Positions 24,866 to 33,882 of a DNA stretch of 61,860 bases are shown one piece after another. The notes under the pieces were generated by a model. That model saw only the letters and a list, made by a program, of their open reading frames with translations, was not told the DNA's origin and made no database searches. The stretch is from Prosthecobacter sp. (GTDB lineage: Bacteria; Verrucomicrobiota; Verrucomicrobiia; Verrucomicrobiales; Verrucomicrobiaceae). The stretch spans positions 1-61,860 of the forward strand of contig NZ_JAXMIH010000017.1 of NCBI RefSeq assembly GCF_034366625.1, read 5' to 3'. The stretch's first letter is position 1; each line of letters starts with the position of its first letter. Position numbers and translations under genes: made by a program.

Positions 24866-26755
24866 ATGTTCATCCACATCCCTCGTGGCCGCAGCCTCAC
24901 GCTCACGGCCCTCTTATTCGGCTTCATCTTCAAACTGAGCGCCGAAACGCCCAAAAAAGCCGGCGTCATGCCGGAACGCGTCATCACCGCGACGAAAACC
25001 GAAACCGAATCCTGGCGCACCGCCAGCAGCGTCACGGTCATCGACCGCAAAAAGATCGACGAGCAGCAGCTCAAAATGCTGCCTGATGCACTGAGGCAGG
25101 TTCCAGGCCTGGTCATTGCCGACCGAGGCACTCCCGGTTCCACCAACGGCATCTTCCTGCGCGGGGCCAACAGCGACCAGACGCTCGTCGTCATCGACGG
25201 GCGCCCCGTGCCCGCGAACCTCGCCGGCCTCTACAACATCGAAACGATGGCGCTCGACAATGTCGAACGCATCGAAGTGCTGCGCGGCCCTGCTGCCAGT
25301 CTTTATGGCGGCAAAACACTCGGTGGTGTGATCAACATCATCACCCGCAGTGGTCGTGGTCTGAAGAAACCTGAAACCACGCTCTCATGGGAAGGCGGCA
25401 GCTACGGTTTCTCACGCGAGAGTCTCGGGACACGTGGCTCCGCAGGCATCTATGACTGGAGTCTGGAACTCAGCCGCACGGACACGCAGGGTTACCGCGT
25501 GAACAGCCAGATGCAGTTGAACAACAGCGCCGCCAAGTTCGGTGCCCAGCTCGCCGACACGCTGCGCTTCGACCTCGACCTGCGTTATTACAATGCGGAT
25601 GTCGGCGATCCCTTCGCAAGCACGGGTTTCGGAGCCAACGATCCTGACAACCATGTGCTCACCGAGTTCTGGAGCCTCTCTCCGCGTTTGGTCTGGGAAA
25701 CCACCGACCGCTGGACGCAGTCGCTGACCTATCAGTTCGGCAATTTCCGGCAGGCGGCCACGGGCTACAACTTCGGCGGCGGCAACAACCGCATCACCTC
25801 ACGCAGTCACTTCTGGGAATACCAGAGCGTGTTCAAAGCCACCGACCAATGGACGATCACCGCCGGCTCATGGCTTCAGGATCTTGGCTACTCGCGCTAC
25901 AACAACGATGCTCCCGGCATCTTCAATCCCGGCGGCAACTCCTATGACGTGGATCAGGCGGAGACCAACTGGGCCGTCTTCCTGCAATCACAGGCGGAGA
26001 TCCTGCCCGGTTGGAACGTGCTCGGCGGCATCCGCCACGACAGCTACTCCGACTTCGGCAATGCCACCACCTGGCGCGCAGGCACGAGCTGGCGCATGCC
26101 CTGGACACAAACCGTGCTGCATGCCAATTACGGCACCGCCTTTGCCCCTGCGAGTCCGCAGAACCGTGAGGCGGCGCTGTTCGGCAATCCCGCCTTCAAC
26201 AATCCCGAGCGGAGCACGGGATTTGAATTTGGCATCGAGCAGCCGTTTGCGAACAACCAAGCCACGGTGAGCCTCACCTACTTCCGCAACGACATCCGCA
26301 ACCTCATCGTGTTCGACCCCGCCCTGTTCCTGCTTCAGCAGATCAATCAGGCGCGCACGCGGGGCTTGGAAGCCGCGTTCAACTGGCAGCCCTGTGATAG
26401 CTTCGGTTTCAACGCGCAATACACTTACCTCGACGCCGACGACATCACCGCCGGCACACGCCTCGTGCGCAGGCCGCGCCACACGCTTTCCGGCGAGGTG
26501 TGGGTCAAGCCCGTGCCCAAGTTCCGCCTCGGCCTGGGTGCACTCTACATCATCGACCGCGAAGACGGCTTCGGTCCCGCTCAGGCCGATGTCGAGGACT
26601 ACCTGCGCCTGCGTTTGACGGCCAGCTACGAAGTCTGCAAGAACCTCGAAATCTTCGGCCGCGTGGAGAACCTCCTGGGAGAGCGCTACTCCGAAGTGCT
26701 AGGCTTCCCCTCCATGCGTACCGGCGCTTACGCGGGATTCCGGCTGCGTTTTTGA
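24866..26755 (+). CDS. TonB-dependent outer-membrane receptor, BtuB/vitamin B12-like
   Basis: This is a 629-residue outer-membrane transporter. It has a signal peptide to about residue 26 and a TonB-box-like MPERVITATKTETE. A plug domain follows, with LPDALRQVPGLVI, GIFLRGANSDQTLVVIDGRP and VERIEVLRGPAASLYGGKTLGGVINIITR. A beta barrel completes the protein, ending GAYAGFRLRF with terminal Phe. The short plug and size fit vitamin B12 or small siderophore receptors. The cobalamin-type leader upstream favours cobalamin or a cobamide as ligand. An AraC-type regulator follows 22 nt downstream. Confidence 0.9.
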   Translation: MFIHIPRGRSLTLTALLFGFIFKLSAETPKKAGVMPERVITATKTETESWRTASSVTVIDRKKIDEQQLKMLPDALRQVPGLVIADRGTPGSTNGIFLRGANSDQTLVVIDGRPVPANLAGLYNIETMALDNVERIEVLRGPAASLYGGKTLGGVINIITRSGRGLKKPETTLSWEGGSYGFSRESLGTRGSAGIYDWSLELSRTDTQGYRVNSQMQLNNSAAKFGAQLADTLRFDLDLRYYNADVGDPFASTGFGANDPDNHVLTEFWSLSPRLVWETTDRWTQSLTYQFGNFRQAATGYNFGGGNNRITSRSHFWEYQSVFKATDQWTITAGSWLQDLGYSRYNNDAPGIFNPGGNSYDVDQAETNWAVFLQSQAEILPGWNVLGGIRHDSYSDFGNATTWRAGTSWRMPWTQTVLHANYGTAFAPASPQNREAALFGNPAFNNPERSTGFEFGIEQPFANNQATVSLTYFRNDIRNLIVFDPALFLLQQINQARTRGLEAAFNWQPCDSFGFNAQYTYLDADDITAGTRLVRRPRHTLSGEVWVKPVPKFRLGLGALYIIDREDGFGPAQADVEDYLRLRLTASYEVCKNLEIFGRVENLLGERYSEVLGFPSMRTGAYAGFRLRF

Positions 26756-26777
26756 CGGCGCATGCTAAATCAAGCGC

Positions 26778-27554
26778 GTGAGCAGCCGTTCATCACGCCT
26801 TGAGTCCCCATCCGCACTGCGCGAGCGTTTCATCCGCCGTGTCAGTGCGGACACTCCATTCTACCGGTTGTTCGATCACCTGCCCGACCTCGCCTTCTTC
26901 GCGAAAGACAGCGAGTTCCGTTTCATGTGTGCCAGCCACCGTTTCATGGACCGCTTCGGCATCGCCGAAGAATCCGGCATCGTCGGCAAAAACGACTTCG
27001 ATCTCTTTCCCGCACGCCTCGCGGAGAATTTCCGCCGCGATGACGAGGAGGTGCTGACCACTGGCAAGCCCAAGCTCAACATCGTCGAGCTGTTCTTCAC
27101 TGATCAGGGCATCCCGGACTGGTTTGTGACGAACAAGCTGCCACTCATGGATGAAAAAGGCCGCGTCATCGGCATCATGGGCACCGTGCAGAGCTTTGAG
27201 GGCAAGAAGCAGGTGCTGCAGCCTTATTTGCAAATCGACCGCGCTCTCGCCTACATCCGCGAGCATTTCCGCACCGGCGTTTCCATCACTGAACTCGCGC
27301 AGATCGTGCATCTCTCGCCACGCCAGTTGCACCGCAAGTTCGTCGAGACCTTCGGCGCCAGCCCGCAGGCCTTCATCATGAAACTGCGCATCCAGGCCGC
27401 GTGTGAGGCGCTGCAACAGGAGCGCGCGCAGATCGCCGACGTGGCCCGCGACCTTGGTTTCTGCGATCAAAGCGCCTTCACCCACCACTTTCATCGCCAC
27501 ATGGGCCTCACGCCGTTCCAGTATCTGCGGCAGTTCCGGCTGAGGAGAGCGTAG
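26778..27554 (+). CDS. PAS-domain AraC-family transcriptional regulator
   Basis: This 258-residue regulator has an N-terminal PAS domain at about residues 28-140 (FDHLPDLAFFAKDSEFRFM, GKNDFDLFPARLAENFRRDD, GIMGTVQSF). The AraC/XylS double helix-turn-helix spans about 150-255, with VSITELAQIVHLSPRQLHRKF and IADVARDLGFCDQSAFTHHF then HRHMGLTPFQYLRQFR. The start is a GTG at 26778, 22 nt after the receptor stop, so co-transcription is likely. The PAS domain would sense a ligand or redox state that cannot be named. Control of the adjacent receptor is possible but not shown. Confidence 0.87.
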   Translation: MSSRSSRLESPSALRERFIRRVSADTPFYRLFDHLPDLAFFAKDSEFRFMCASHRFMDRFGIAEESGIVGKNDFDLFPARLAENFRRDDEEVLTTGKPKLNIVELFFTDQGIPDWFVTNKLPLMDEKGRVIGIMGTVQSFEGKKQVLQPYLQIDRALAYIREHFRTGVSITELAQIVHLSPRQLHRKFVETFGASPQAFIMKLRIQAACEALQQERAQIADVARDLGFCDQSAFTHHFHRHMGLTPFQYLRQFRLRRA

Positions 27555-27715
27555 AGCAAAAGAGCCTGAGACTGGACATTGTACGTTGTTTTCATCGGTC
27601 TTTGAGACCGCCTGACTTACCACGATCTCTTGGCCCTTTGCCCTTGGCTCTCCGCTGATTTTTCCGGTTGCCCACGCCGCCAAGTCCGCGTAAAGACTGC
27701 GCCCCGGAAAATTCC

Positions 27716-27781
27716 GCGCGATTAGCTCAGTGGTAGAGCATTGCCTTCACACGGCAGGGTTCGAACCTGCGTCGCGCACCA
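27716..27781 (+). tRNA. tRNA-Val (CAC), anomalously short, possibly a tRNA pseudogene
   Basis: The 7-bp acceptor stem GCGCGAT/GTCGCGC, the TA spacer, a canonical D arm (GCTC-AGTGGTA-GAGC) and an anticodon arm TTGCC-TTCACAC-GGCAG with anticodon CAC are all present, and CCA is encoded. The total is only 66 nt. Between the anticodon stem and the 3' acceptor strand there are 13 nt (GGTTCGAACCTGC) where about 22 are needed. A T arm can form only by reusing GCAG of the anticodon stem. The variable loop and part of the T stem are missing, consistent with slippage between GCAG repeats. The gene touches the convergent transglutaminase gene. Confidence 0.6.
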
Positions 27782-30688
27782 TCAAATTCTGCGAGGCTTG
27801 AAGCCTGAAAGCCGTTTTTTGAACTCGTCCAGGCGCTCACGTTGAGGACCATAACGACCGGCGGCATACATCTCGGCCAGCGGCGTGATGGTTCCGGCAA
27901 GATCCGGGCGCAGCGCTGAAACACGCTCGGCATAAGCGAACGGACCTTCATTCACCAGACGCGGACGCACACCTGCCTTGGCGAGTTTCCGGCACACGCG
28001 CTGCCAGGCGCGCATCCATGGATCGGCATGACGCGCCGGTCGTCGAAGCCACCAAGCGACAAGCACACCGACCGTGAAAACAACGGCAGCGCTGATGAGA
28101 AGCAGTAACGCCCTGCTTTGACGCAACCCGAAACGCTCCAACACGCCACGCTGAGCCTCCTGGTTGTAATCGATCACCTGATTTTGCCAGGCGTAGCTGA
28201 CGCTGTCCCACAGCAGGCGGAAGCGCTGCGCGGTGCGCCCCCACAGGCTACGGCGCTGGCGTTCCGCCTCCTCGGCCCCGCCAGCGAGAAAGGAGCGCAA
28301 GTCGATGTTCACGCGATCCGGGGCAAGCGCGGCAGTGGGATCAATGCGCAACCAGCCATAGCGCTCCAGCCACACTTCGGTCCACGCATGTACATCGCTC
28401 TGCTTCACGATGAGGTAGCCGCCGTTGTGATCGGAAAATTCACCCCCGAGATAGCCGACCACGAGCCGCGATGGAACACCCGCCATGCGCATGAGCGTGG
28501 CAAAGCTGGCGCTGAAGTGTTCACAGAATCCAGTGCGGCCGTTCAGGAAGAATTCCTCAAGCCCGCCCGGCCCCGCATACTCGCCCGGCTCCAGTGTGTA
28601 GGTGAAGCCCTGTGTGCGCAGGTAATTCAGCGCAAGCTGGACGACCTGCTCGTCATTTTGCGCCACGGATTCCCAGTAGTCGGTGAGCTGTTTGAGACGC
28701 GGTGAAACATTTTCAGGCAGTTGCAGCGCGGCTTCGCGGTGATGGTCCGGCAGATCACGCGGAGGAGGCTGTTCGAGACGTGAAAAGACTTCGATGCGCT
28801 CCGAACTACGCACCGGCCCGGGAGAGACGAGGGTTTGATCGAACTCAGGAGACAACCGCATGCCGCGCATCGTGGCGCTGAGCGGCAGATCGAGCGCTGG
28901 CAGCCACGTCCTGCCATGCGCCTCCAGGTCGATGATCTGGCGCACGTCATTGGCGCTTTTTTTTGCCGACAGCATCGGCATGTAGCCGAGGCGCTCGCCA
29001 CGCGTCCAACGCAGGCCGTCGCAGTCCCACAGCGTAAGGCAGCGCCAGTAGAGATTTCCATTCTGCGGTGGTTCGCCATCGGGAAACCGCACGCGGAAGG
29101 CCACGTCCGTGCTCAAGGCCACTCTGGCGATGCTGCCGGGATCGAGTGTGTTGTCGATTCCGGTCTCACCAAACCGGCTGCGGCCCAGCGCGGCTCCCAG
29201 GTCGAGCAAACCGCGTGGAAACACAAAAAACAGCATCAGCGCGAGCGGCAATGCCTGCGCGAACAGCGTGGCGGTGACCCGCACCGGTTCGCGTGCTCCG
29301 GGTGAACTGCGGCGGAAACGCACCATGCACGCGGCGATGAGCAGCAGCACCGCCATCGCCCACACGGAGCGGGAGAGATGGTTTTCCAAAAGGATGGCGC
29401 AAAAGGCCAGAAACCAGCCGATGAGCGCAAGCACCTGAAACTCGCGCGGCGCGCGGCTTTCCAACATCTTTGCGCCAGCCAGCACGAGAAGCAGCGCAAT
29501 GCCAGGCTCCATGCCTTGCAACTCGCCATACTCGAAATAAACCGCCGTGATCCCTGCGGCGATGACTCCAGCACGCACCAGTACATGCGGCACGGCCCTG
29601 CGCAGCACGCCGCGCCAGATCAAGCACAACGCGCACACCACCAGTCCGGAGGTGGCGATGTAGCCGCGCAACGGCAAGAGCGCCAGCAGCAACGCGAGGC
29701 TCAGGAACAACAGAGGACGCGCCGGAAGATGCGAGGATTGCTCGAAACGGATCTCGCTAACACCCTTCCCTGCTTTCAACTCACTTGAAACCGCCGTCCC
29801 GGCATCGGCGGTCGCTTGCGTGGCCAGCACGTCGAGACAGCGCCGCAGGTGCGCAGAGCCAAGACCGGCACGGAGGGTGAGACCGGGCATTCGCAGCTCA
29901 TAGGGCCTGCCGTCGCCCTCGCAGATTTCCATCCAGCGGGCGATTTGAGAAGCGCGGGCGGCATTGTCCAACGCCAACGCATTCCAATCGAGCACGACGA
30001 CGCCATGAACCGCCGAACTCCATGATTTGACCATCAGCGGACCACCGCGAGCCATCGCACGCCAGTCGATGTGACGCGGTGAATCACCCGCGCGCCATTC
30101 GCGCAAGCCAGCAAAGTCATCACCGCCGCTGGTCTGCGCTCTTGCCGTGGAAACGACGACCGCATCTCCCTGCCGCGAAGAATCCGCCGCCGGCAGAGGC
30201 AGGTCACCCGCAGGTTTGGGATGAACACGCCGCACCCACGCTGTTTCCACCACGCTTTCCGCCGTGAACAGTCCCATTGGATAAACGCTGCGCACCAAAA
30301 GGCGCAAGGCACCGCCACCATGCTGCACCGGAGGCGGAAGATCGACCAGCACCGCGCCCCCTGAAGGTACGCGCTCGACAAACATCGAGGCCCCCGCCCC
30401 GATGACGAGCACTTCAAGTCCGCAGGGCGCGACAGCCCCGGTGGCTCGCAGTTCCACCGGAATGCGAATCGTTTCATCCTGCGCCGCAGGCTTGGCACCG
30501 ACGAGACGAACGCTCAATCCGCGCAGATTCGCCCGCGCGTGCAGCCAGGAGAGCGCGCCCATCGTGGCCGTGAGCAGCGCGATCAGATGCGCGGCACCGT
30601 TCGACTGCGCCTCCGCCGCATACCACATGCCCGCCACGATGGCCAGCAGCGCCAGCGTGTGTCGGTTCCAGCGCACGCGCACTTTCAT
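27782..30688 (-). CDS. DUF58-DUF3488-transglutaminase fusion membrane protein
   Basis: This 968-residue inner-membrane protein joins modules usually encoded separately. Two N-terminal helices lead into a DUF58-type region with the signature FAGLREWRAGDSPRHIDWRA near residues 190-215. A bundle of helices (about 325-490, DUF3488-like) follows. A periplasmic transglutaminase-like domain then carries the triad Cys722 (GRTGFCEHF), His767 (SDVHAWTEVW) and Asp783 (RIDPTAA). A last helix near 875 precedes a cytoplasmic tail resembling DUF4129. It lies 4 nt after moxR. The MoxR/DUF58/transglutaminase association is well known, but the target of the protease-like domain is not. Confidence 0.9.
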   Translation of the reverse strand: MKVRVRWNRHTLALLAIVAGMWYAAEAQSNGAAHLIALLTATMGALSWLHARANLRGLSVRLVGAKPAAQDETIRIPVELRATGAVAPCGLEVLVIGAGASMFVERVPSGGAVLVDLPPPVQHGGGALRLLVRSVYPMGLFTAESVVETAWVRRVHPKPAGDLPLPAADSSRQGDAVVVSTARAQTSGGDDFAGLREWRAGDSPRHIDWRAMARGGPLMVKSWSSAVHGVVVLDWNALALDNAARASQIARWMEICEGDGRPYELRMPGLTLRAGLGSAHLRRCLDVLATQATADAGTAVSSELKAGKGVSEIRFEQSSHLPARPLLFLSLALLLALLPLRGYIATSGLVVCALCLIWRGVLRRAVPHVLVRAGVIAAGITAVYFEYGELQGMEPGIALLLVLAGAKMLESRAPREFQVLALIGWFLAFCAILLENHLSRSVWAMAVLLLIAACMVRFRRSSPGAREPVRVTATLFAQALPLALMLFFVFPRGLLDLGAALGRSRFGETGIDNTLDPGSIARVALSTDVAFRVRFPDGEPPQNGNLYWRCLTLWDCDGLRWTRGERLGYMPMLSAKKSANDVRQIIDLEAHGRTWLPALDLPLSATMRGMRLSPEFDQTLVSPGPVRSSERIEVFSRLEQPPPRDLPDHHREAALQLPENVSPRLKQLTDYWESVAQNDEQVVQLALNYLRTQGFTYTLEPGEYAGPGGLEEFFLNGRTGFCEHFSASFATLMRMAGVPSRLVVGYLGGEFSDHNGGYLIVKQSDVHAWTEVWLERYGWLRIDPTAALAPDRVNIDLRSFLAGGAEEAERQRRSLWGRTAQRFRLLWDSVSYAWQNQVIDYNQEAQRGVLERFGLRQSRALLLLISAAVVFTVGVLVAWWLRRPARHADPWMRAWQRVCRKLAKAGVRPRLVNEGPFAYAERVSALRPDLAGTITPLAEMYAAGRYGPQRERLDEFKKRLSGFKPRRI

Positions 30689-30692
30689 CGCA

Positions 30693-31658
30693 TCACGGCA
30701 CAGGTGTTTCGGCGATCAACTGCCGCGCCAGTTCGGGACCGCTCATGCCATCGGCGACATGCTCCAGACGATGACCCATGACGGCGAAACCAACGGCTTG
30801 AATGTCCTCCGGCAGCACCATCGCACGCCCGCTGAGCAGGGCCCATGCACGCGCCGCTGCCAGCACCGCCAGCCCGGCACGCGGTGACAGTCCTCGCCCA
30901 TGCACGCGGCTGACTGCCAGCAGATCCTGCAAATAATCGAGCAAGGCAGGCGCTGCGTACACTGCGCGCGTCCAGGTCTGCAACTGCTGCAATTCAAGCA
31001 GCGACATCGCTGGCTGCATCACGCGCAGCAACTCGCGCCGTTCCTGACCTTCCAGCAGCCGGCGTTCGGCGGTGCGGTCCGGCACACCGAGCGCCAGCCG
31101 CATCAAGAAGCGGTCCAACTGCGACTCCGGCAGCATGAAGGTGCCGACTTGCGTGGAGGGATTCTGCGTGGCGATGACAAAGAACGGCTCTGGCAGCGCA
31201 TGCGTGGCACCATCGGCAGTCACCCTGCCCTCCTCCATCGCTTCCAGCAGTGCGGACTGTGTTTTGGGCGTGGCGCGGTTGATTTCATCCGCCAGCAAGA
31301 CCTGCGTGAAGACCGGGCCGCGGTGAAAATGAAACGCGGCCGTGTCGCGATCATAAATCGACGCGCCGAGGATGTCGGCAGGCAGCAGATCGCTGGTGAA
31401 CTGCACGCGGCGGAAGCCGAGGCCCAGCGCCTGCGCGAGCGCCTGCGAAAGCATCGTCTTTCCCACGCCGGGCTGATCCTCCAGCAGCAGATGCCCGCGT
31501 GCCAGCAGGCACGTCACCGCGAGGCGCACCACGTCCTCCTTGCCCAGGATGATCTGCGACACGCGCTGGATGATCGTTTCGATCTGCTGGGAGGCTTGCT
31601 GGGCGGTGGTGGCGGGCAGCATGGCGTCAGCGGAGGTATGGGATGCGCGGGAAGACAT
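30693..31658 (-). CDS. MoxR-type AAA+ ATPase
   Basis: MoxR proteins are AAA+ ATPases thought to act as chaperones for metal insertion or complex assembly. The 321-residue sequence has Walker A LEDQPGVGKTML near residue 60, Walker B VLLADEINR, the sensor region IATQNPSTQVGTFMLPESQLDRF and the C-terminal lid RGLSPRAGLAVLAAARAWAL. It is followed 4 nt later by the DUF58/transglutaminase fusion, the usual functional partner. The upstream genes are a zinc-ribbon membrane protein and an ExbB/ExbD/TonB-like set on the same strand, with a 60-nt gap. Confidence 0.93.
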   Translation of the reverse strand: MSSRASHTSADAMLPATTAQQASQQIETIIQRVSQIILGKEDVVRLAVTCLLARGHLLLEDQPGVGKTMLSQALAQALGLGFRRVQFTSDLLPADILGASIYDRDTAAFHFHRGPVFTQVLLADEINRATPKTQSALLEAMEEGRVTADGATHALPEPFFVIATQNPSTQVGTFMLPESQLDRFLMRLALGVPDRTAERRLLEGQERRELLRVMQPAMSLLELQQLQTWTRAVYAAPALLDYLQDLLAVSRVHGRGLSPRAGLAVLAAARAWALLSGRAMVLPEDIQAVGFAVMGHRLEHVADGMSGPELARQLIAETPVP

Positions 31659-31718
31659 TGAGATGCGCCAATGTCGCCGATTTGCGGATGCAAATGCAAG
31701 CCTGATCCACGCGGCAGC

Positions 31719-31964
31719 TTAAATCTGCTGCAGCTTGTTGCGCTCGTTCGGCGTCCGGCACACCGGGCAGATGGTGACGGCGATCTTGCGTTTTGGCTCG
31801 CAAGCATAGGCCGTGCCGCAGATGCGGCACTGGATGGCGATGCGGCGGCGATACACCTCGCGTTTTCGATCACGCCAGAAACTGTGGAACCACAAGGCGC
31901 ACACCACCGTCACACCGACGGCCATGAACAGTATGATCAACCCACCGAGCGGAATCGGAATCAT
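31719..31964 (-). CDS. Small membrane-anchored zinc-ribbon protein
   Basis: The 81-residue product has one N-terminal membrane helix (about 7-27), a basic stretch, and a zinc-ribbon pattern with Cys pairs IQCRICGTAYAC and ITICPVCRTPNE. The two CxxC knuckles, about 20 residues apart, suggest one zinc ion on the cytoplasmic side. Its ATG overlaps the stop of the upstream TonB-like gene (ATGA at 31961-31964), so it is a true member of the operon. I do not recognise a named family. It may be an accessory of the moxR or exbBD products. Confidence 0.75.
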   Translation of the reverse strand: MIPIPLGGLIILFMAVGVTVVCALWFHSFWRDRKREVYRRRIAIQCRICGTAYACEPKRKIAVTICPVCRTPNERNKLQQI

Positions 31965-32698
31965 GGAGCGGCAGCCACCTCCCAGCGGAAGGAGATTTCA
32001 CCCCACTCGACACGCCGCACCTCGGAAGGTGCAAACCGCAGCGCGCTGACGGCGGCGTGGAGCTGCTTCATGAGCTCGGCATCTTCAGCACTGCCCAGCG
32101 GCAATGCGGTGACGATCTGCCCGGCGGAGCCGATGGCGACGCGGAACTGCACACGCGTCGGCTGCGTGAGATTGATGCCGGCCAGTTCCACGCTCGCGGG
32201 GCCGCGTTTCGCCAGCACCGGACTCATGATGGCACGCAATGTCGCCGCAGGCGATGCGGTGACAGGTGCGCTGGCACGGCGCGGCACCGGCGGCAGAACA
32301 TCCGACGCGGCGGTGAACAACCGCGGCTGCTGCGTCACCGCAGTGGTGGGTGCCGGTTCGCGCAGCTTGATTTGATGGCCTTCAAACGAGGGACTAAACG
32401 CCAGCAGCGGATTGTCCAGCGGCAGGGCATTGTCCGTGTCACTCAACAACGCAAAGCTGCGGTCCTGCGCCCGGTGGATCAACGCCAGCGCCGCCGGATC
32501 ACGCGGATCAAGCGAGATCACATGCTGCGGCGTGGTGGGCAAGCGCTGCGTCACGGGATGCACGATGCGAAAGACAAAAAAGAACCCCGCTATCCCGCCC
32601 ATCAGCAGCAGCAGCGCCGCCACCAGGTGCCACGTGGAGTGATCACGCACACCCCAGGCGAAGATCAGCGGTTCGTGTGGATGCGATTTCGTGGACAT
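31961..32698 (-). CDS. Single-pass periplasmic protein, possible TonB-like energy transducer
   Basis: The 245-residue product starts at 32698 with a short cytoplasmic segment, a membrane helix at about residues 24-44 and a Pro-rich periplasmic region. A C-terminal domain then contains TRVQFRVAIGSAGQIVTALPLGS, a pattern like the beta-hairpin of TonB C-terminal domains. It directly follows an exbD-like gene, with exbB before it, which is where tonB or tolA is expected. Similarity is weak and I did not see a full TonB motif, so the call rests largely on context. Overlap with the next gene is four bases. Confidence 0.6.
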   Translation of the reverse strand: MSTKSHPHEPLIFAWGVRDHSTWHLVAALLLLMGGIAGFFFVFRIVHPVTQRLPTTPQHVISLDPRDPAALALIHRAQDRSFALLSDTDNALPLDNPLLAFSPSFEGHQIKLREPAPTTAVTQQPRLFTAASDVLPPVPRRASAPVTASPAATLRAIMSPVLAKRGPASVELAGINLTQPTRVQFRVAIGSAGQIVTALPLGSAEDAELMKQLHAAVSALRFAPSEVRRVEWGEISFRWEVAAAP

Positions 32699-32714
32699 CT
32701 TGAACAGCGGCGTG

Positions 32715-33119
32715 TCAGGATTTCGGCGGCACGGTGGAATAGGCAACCTCGTAGCCGAGTTCGAGCGCGATGTTGCCGATCTCGATCACGCGGCCATGGG
32801 GCGCCTGCTTGTCAGCGTGAATGATGGCGCGGCGTTCGCCTTCCCGGTTGGCCTTGAGTTTTTCACGCAGTTCCGCCGTGGTCGCGCGCGCTCCGTCAAA
32901 GAAGAGCGCGTTCTCCATTCCAGCGGGCACCGTGATGATGTGTGCGCGGTCAAAGCCGGTCAGCCGCGAATTCGAGTGCGGATGATCCACCTTGATGCCG
33001 GACTGCACCACAAAGTCGCTGGTGAAAAGGAAATACACCAGCAGCAGCAGAATCGTGTTCAGCAATGGCACCGTGTACAGCCAGGGACTTTGCTTGGGCA
33101 GGTGGCTCTCGAGCTTCAT
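32715..33119 (-). CDS. exbD: ExbD/TolR-family biopolymer transport protein
   Basis: ExbD/TolR proteins couple the proton gradient to TonB or TolA. The 134-residue product has one N-terminal membrane helix (PWLYTVPLLNTILLLLVYFL) and a periplasmic domain with IHADKQAPHGRVIEIGNIALELGY (first 20 shown: IHADKQAPHGRVIEIGNIAL), the family's alternating pattern. The membrane Asp of classical ExbD is not visible, and an Asn takes a similar place (LLNTI). That may indicate altered coupling. It lies 73 nt after the ExbB-like gene and 17 nt before the TonB-like gene. Confidence 0.78.
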   Translation of the reverse strand: MKLESHLPKQSPWLYTVPLLNTILLLLVYFLFTSDFVVQSGIKVDHPHSNSRLTGFDRAHIITVPAGMENALFFDGARATTAELREKLKANREGERRAIIHADKQAPHGRVIEIGNIALELGYEVAYSTVPPKS

Positions 33120-33192
33120 GGTCGATATGGCGAAAAGCGCACTGTCGGCAGGCGGTGAATGGTTGGGCCGGCCAGAACTGCGCTGCGAAAAA

Positions 33193-33882
33193 TCATCCCT
33201 TCAGTCCACGCGTACGCGTTTTCGTCGCCAGAGGTGCCGCTTCCGCCTGGCGGAACTCCACGATGTTGTCGGTGCTGTTCGCGTCTTCGATCAGATTCAC
33301 GATCTCAATGCCTGCGCGCTCCAGGTCATGCATCAAAGAGCGGGCACGGGCGCTGAGGAAAGCAAAAGACAGGTAGGCCGGAATCGCCACCACGAGGCCG
33401 AGGGCCGAGGTGATCAGGCTCTGATACACCCCGCGTGCCACATCCGCGTGCGTCGCGACGCCATTGGCGGAGGACAGGCTGGTAAAACTGTCCAGCAGGC
33501 CGATCACAGTGCCCAGCAGGCCGATGAGCGGGGCTGCATGCGCGATGGCGTTCAGGATGCCGAGGAAACGCTCCAGACGCGGCACTTCAAGCTGCCCCGC
33601 CTCCTGCACGATTTCTTTGAGCTGCTCACGCGGCGCATGGTGCCGCAGCAGCGCCGCATGGATCACCCGCCCTGCCGGCACCCGCGTCGCCACACACTCC
33701 TGCAGCGCCTCGGCGAAGTTTTTGCGGCGAATCAGACTCGCCAGTCCGGCCAGAAACTCACCGATGTTCATGCTCGCCCGATGAAAGTAGGCCAGCCGCT
33801 CAATGAAGATCGCTCCGGCGAAGCACAAGCACCCGATCAGGAGCCAGACCAGCGGTCCGCCTTTGGAGATAAGATCAATCAT
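33193..33882 (-). CDS. exbB: ExbB/TolQ/MotA-family proton channel protein
   Basis: This 229-residue inner-membrane protein has the ExbB layout: a first helix GGPLVWLLIGCLCFAGAIFI, a long cytoplasmic loop, then two helices around AAPLIGLLGTVIGLLDSF and YQSLITSALGLVVAIPAYL. These last two segments carry the family's conserved proline-glycine and threonine positions for the proton path. It is the first gene of the minus-strand operon running to the transglutaminase fusion. Divergent from it, nagA-like transcription starts beyond a repeat array. Confidence 0.88.
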   Translation of the reverse strand: MIDLISKGGPLVWLLIGCLCFAGAIFIERLAYFHRASMNIGEFLAGLASLIRRKNFAEALQECVATRVPAGRVIHAALLRHHAPREQLKEIVQEAGQLEVPRLERFLGILNAIAHAAPLIGLLGTVIGLLDSFTSLSSANGVATHADVARGVYQSLITSALGLVVAIPAYLSFAFLSARARSLMHDLERAGIEIVNLIEDANSTDNIVEFRQAEAAPLATKTRTRGLKG

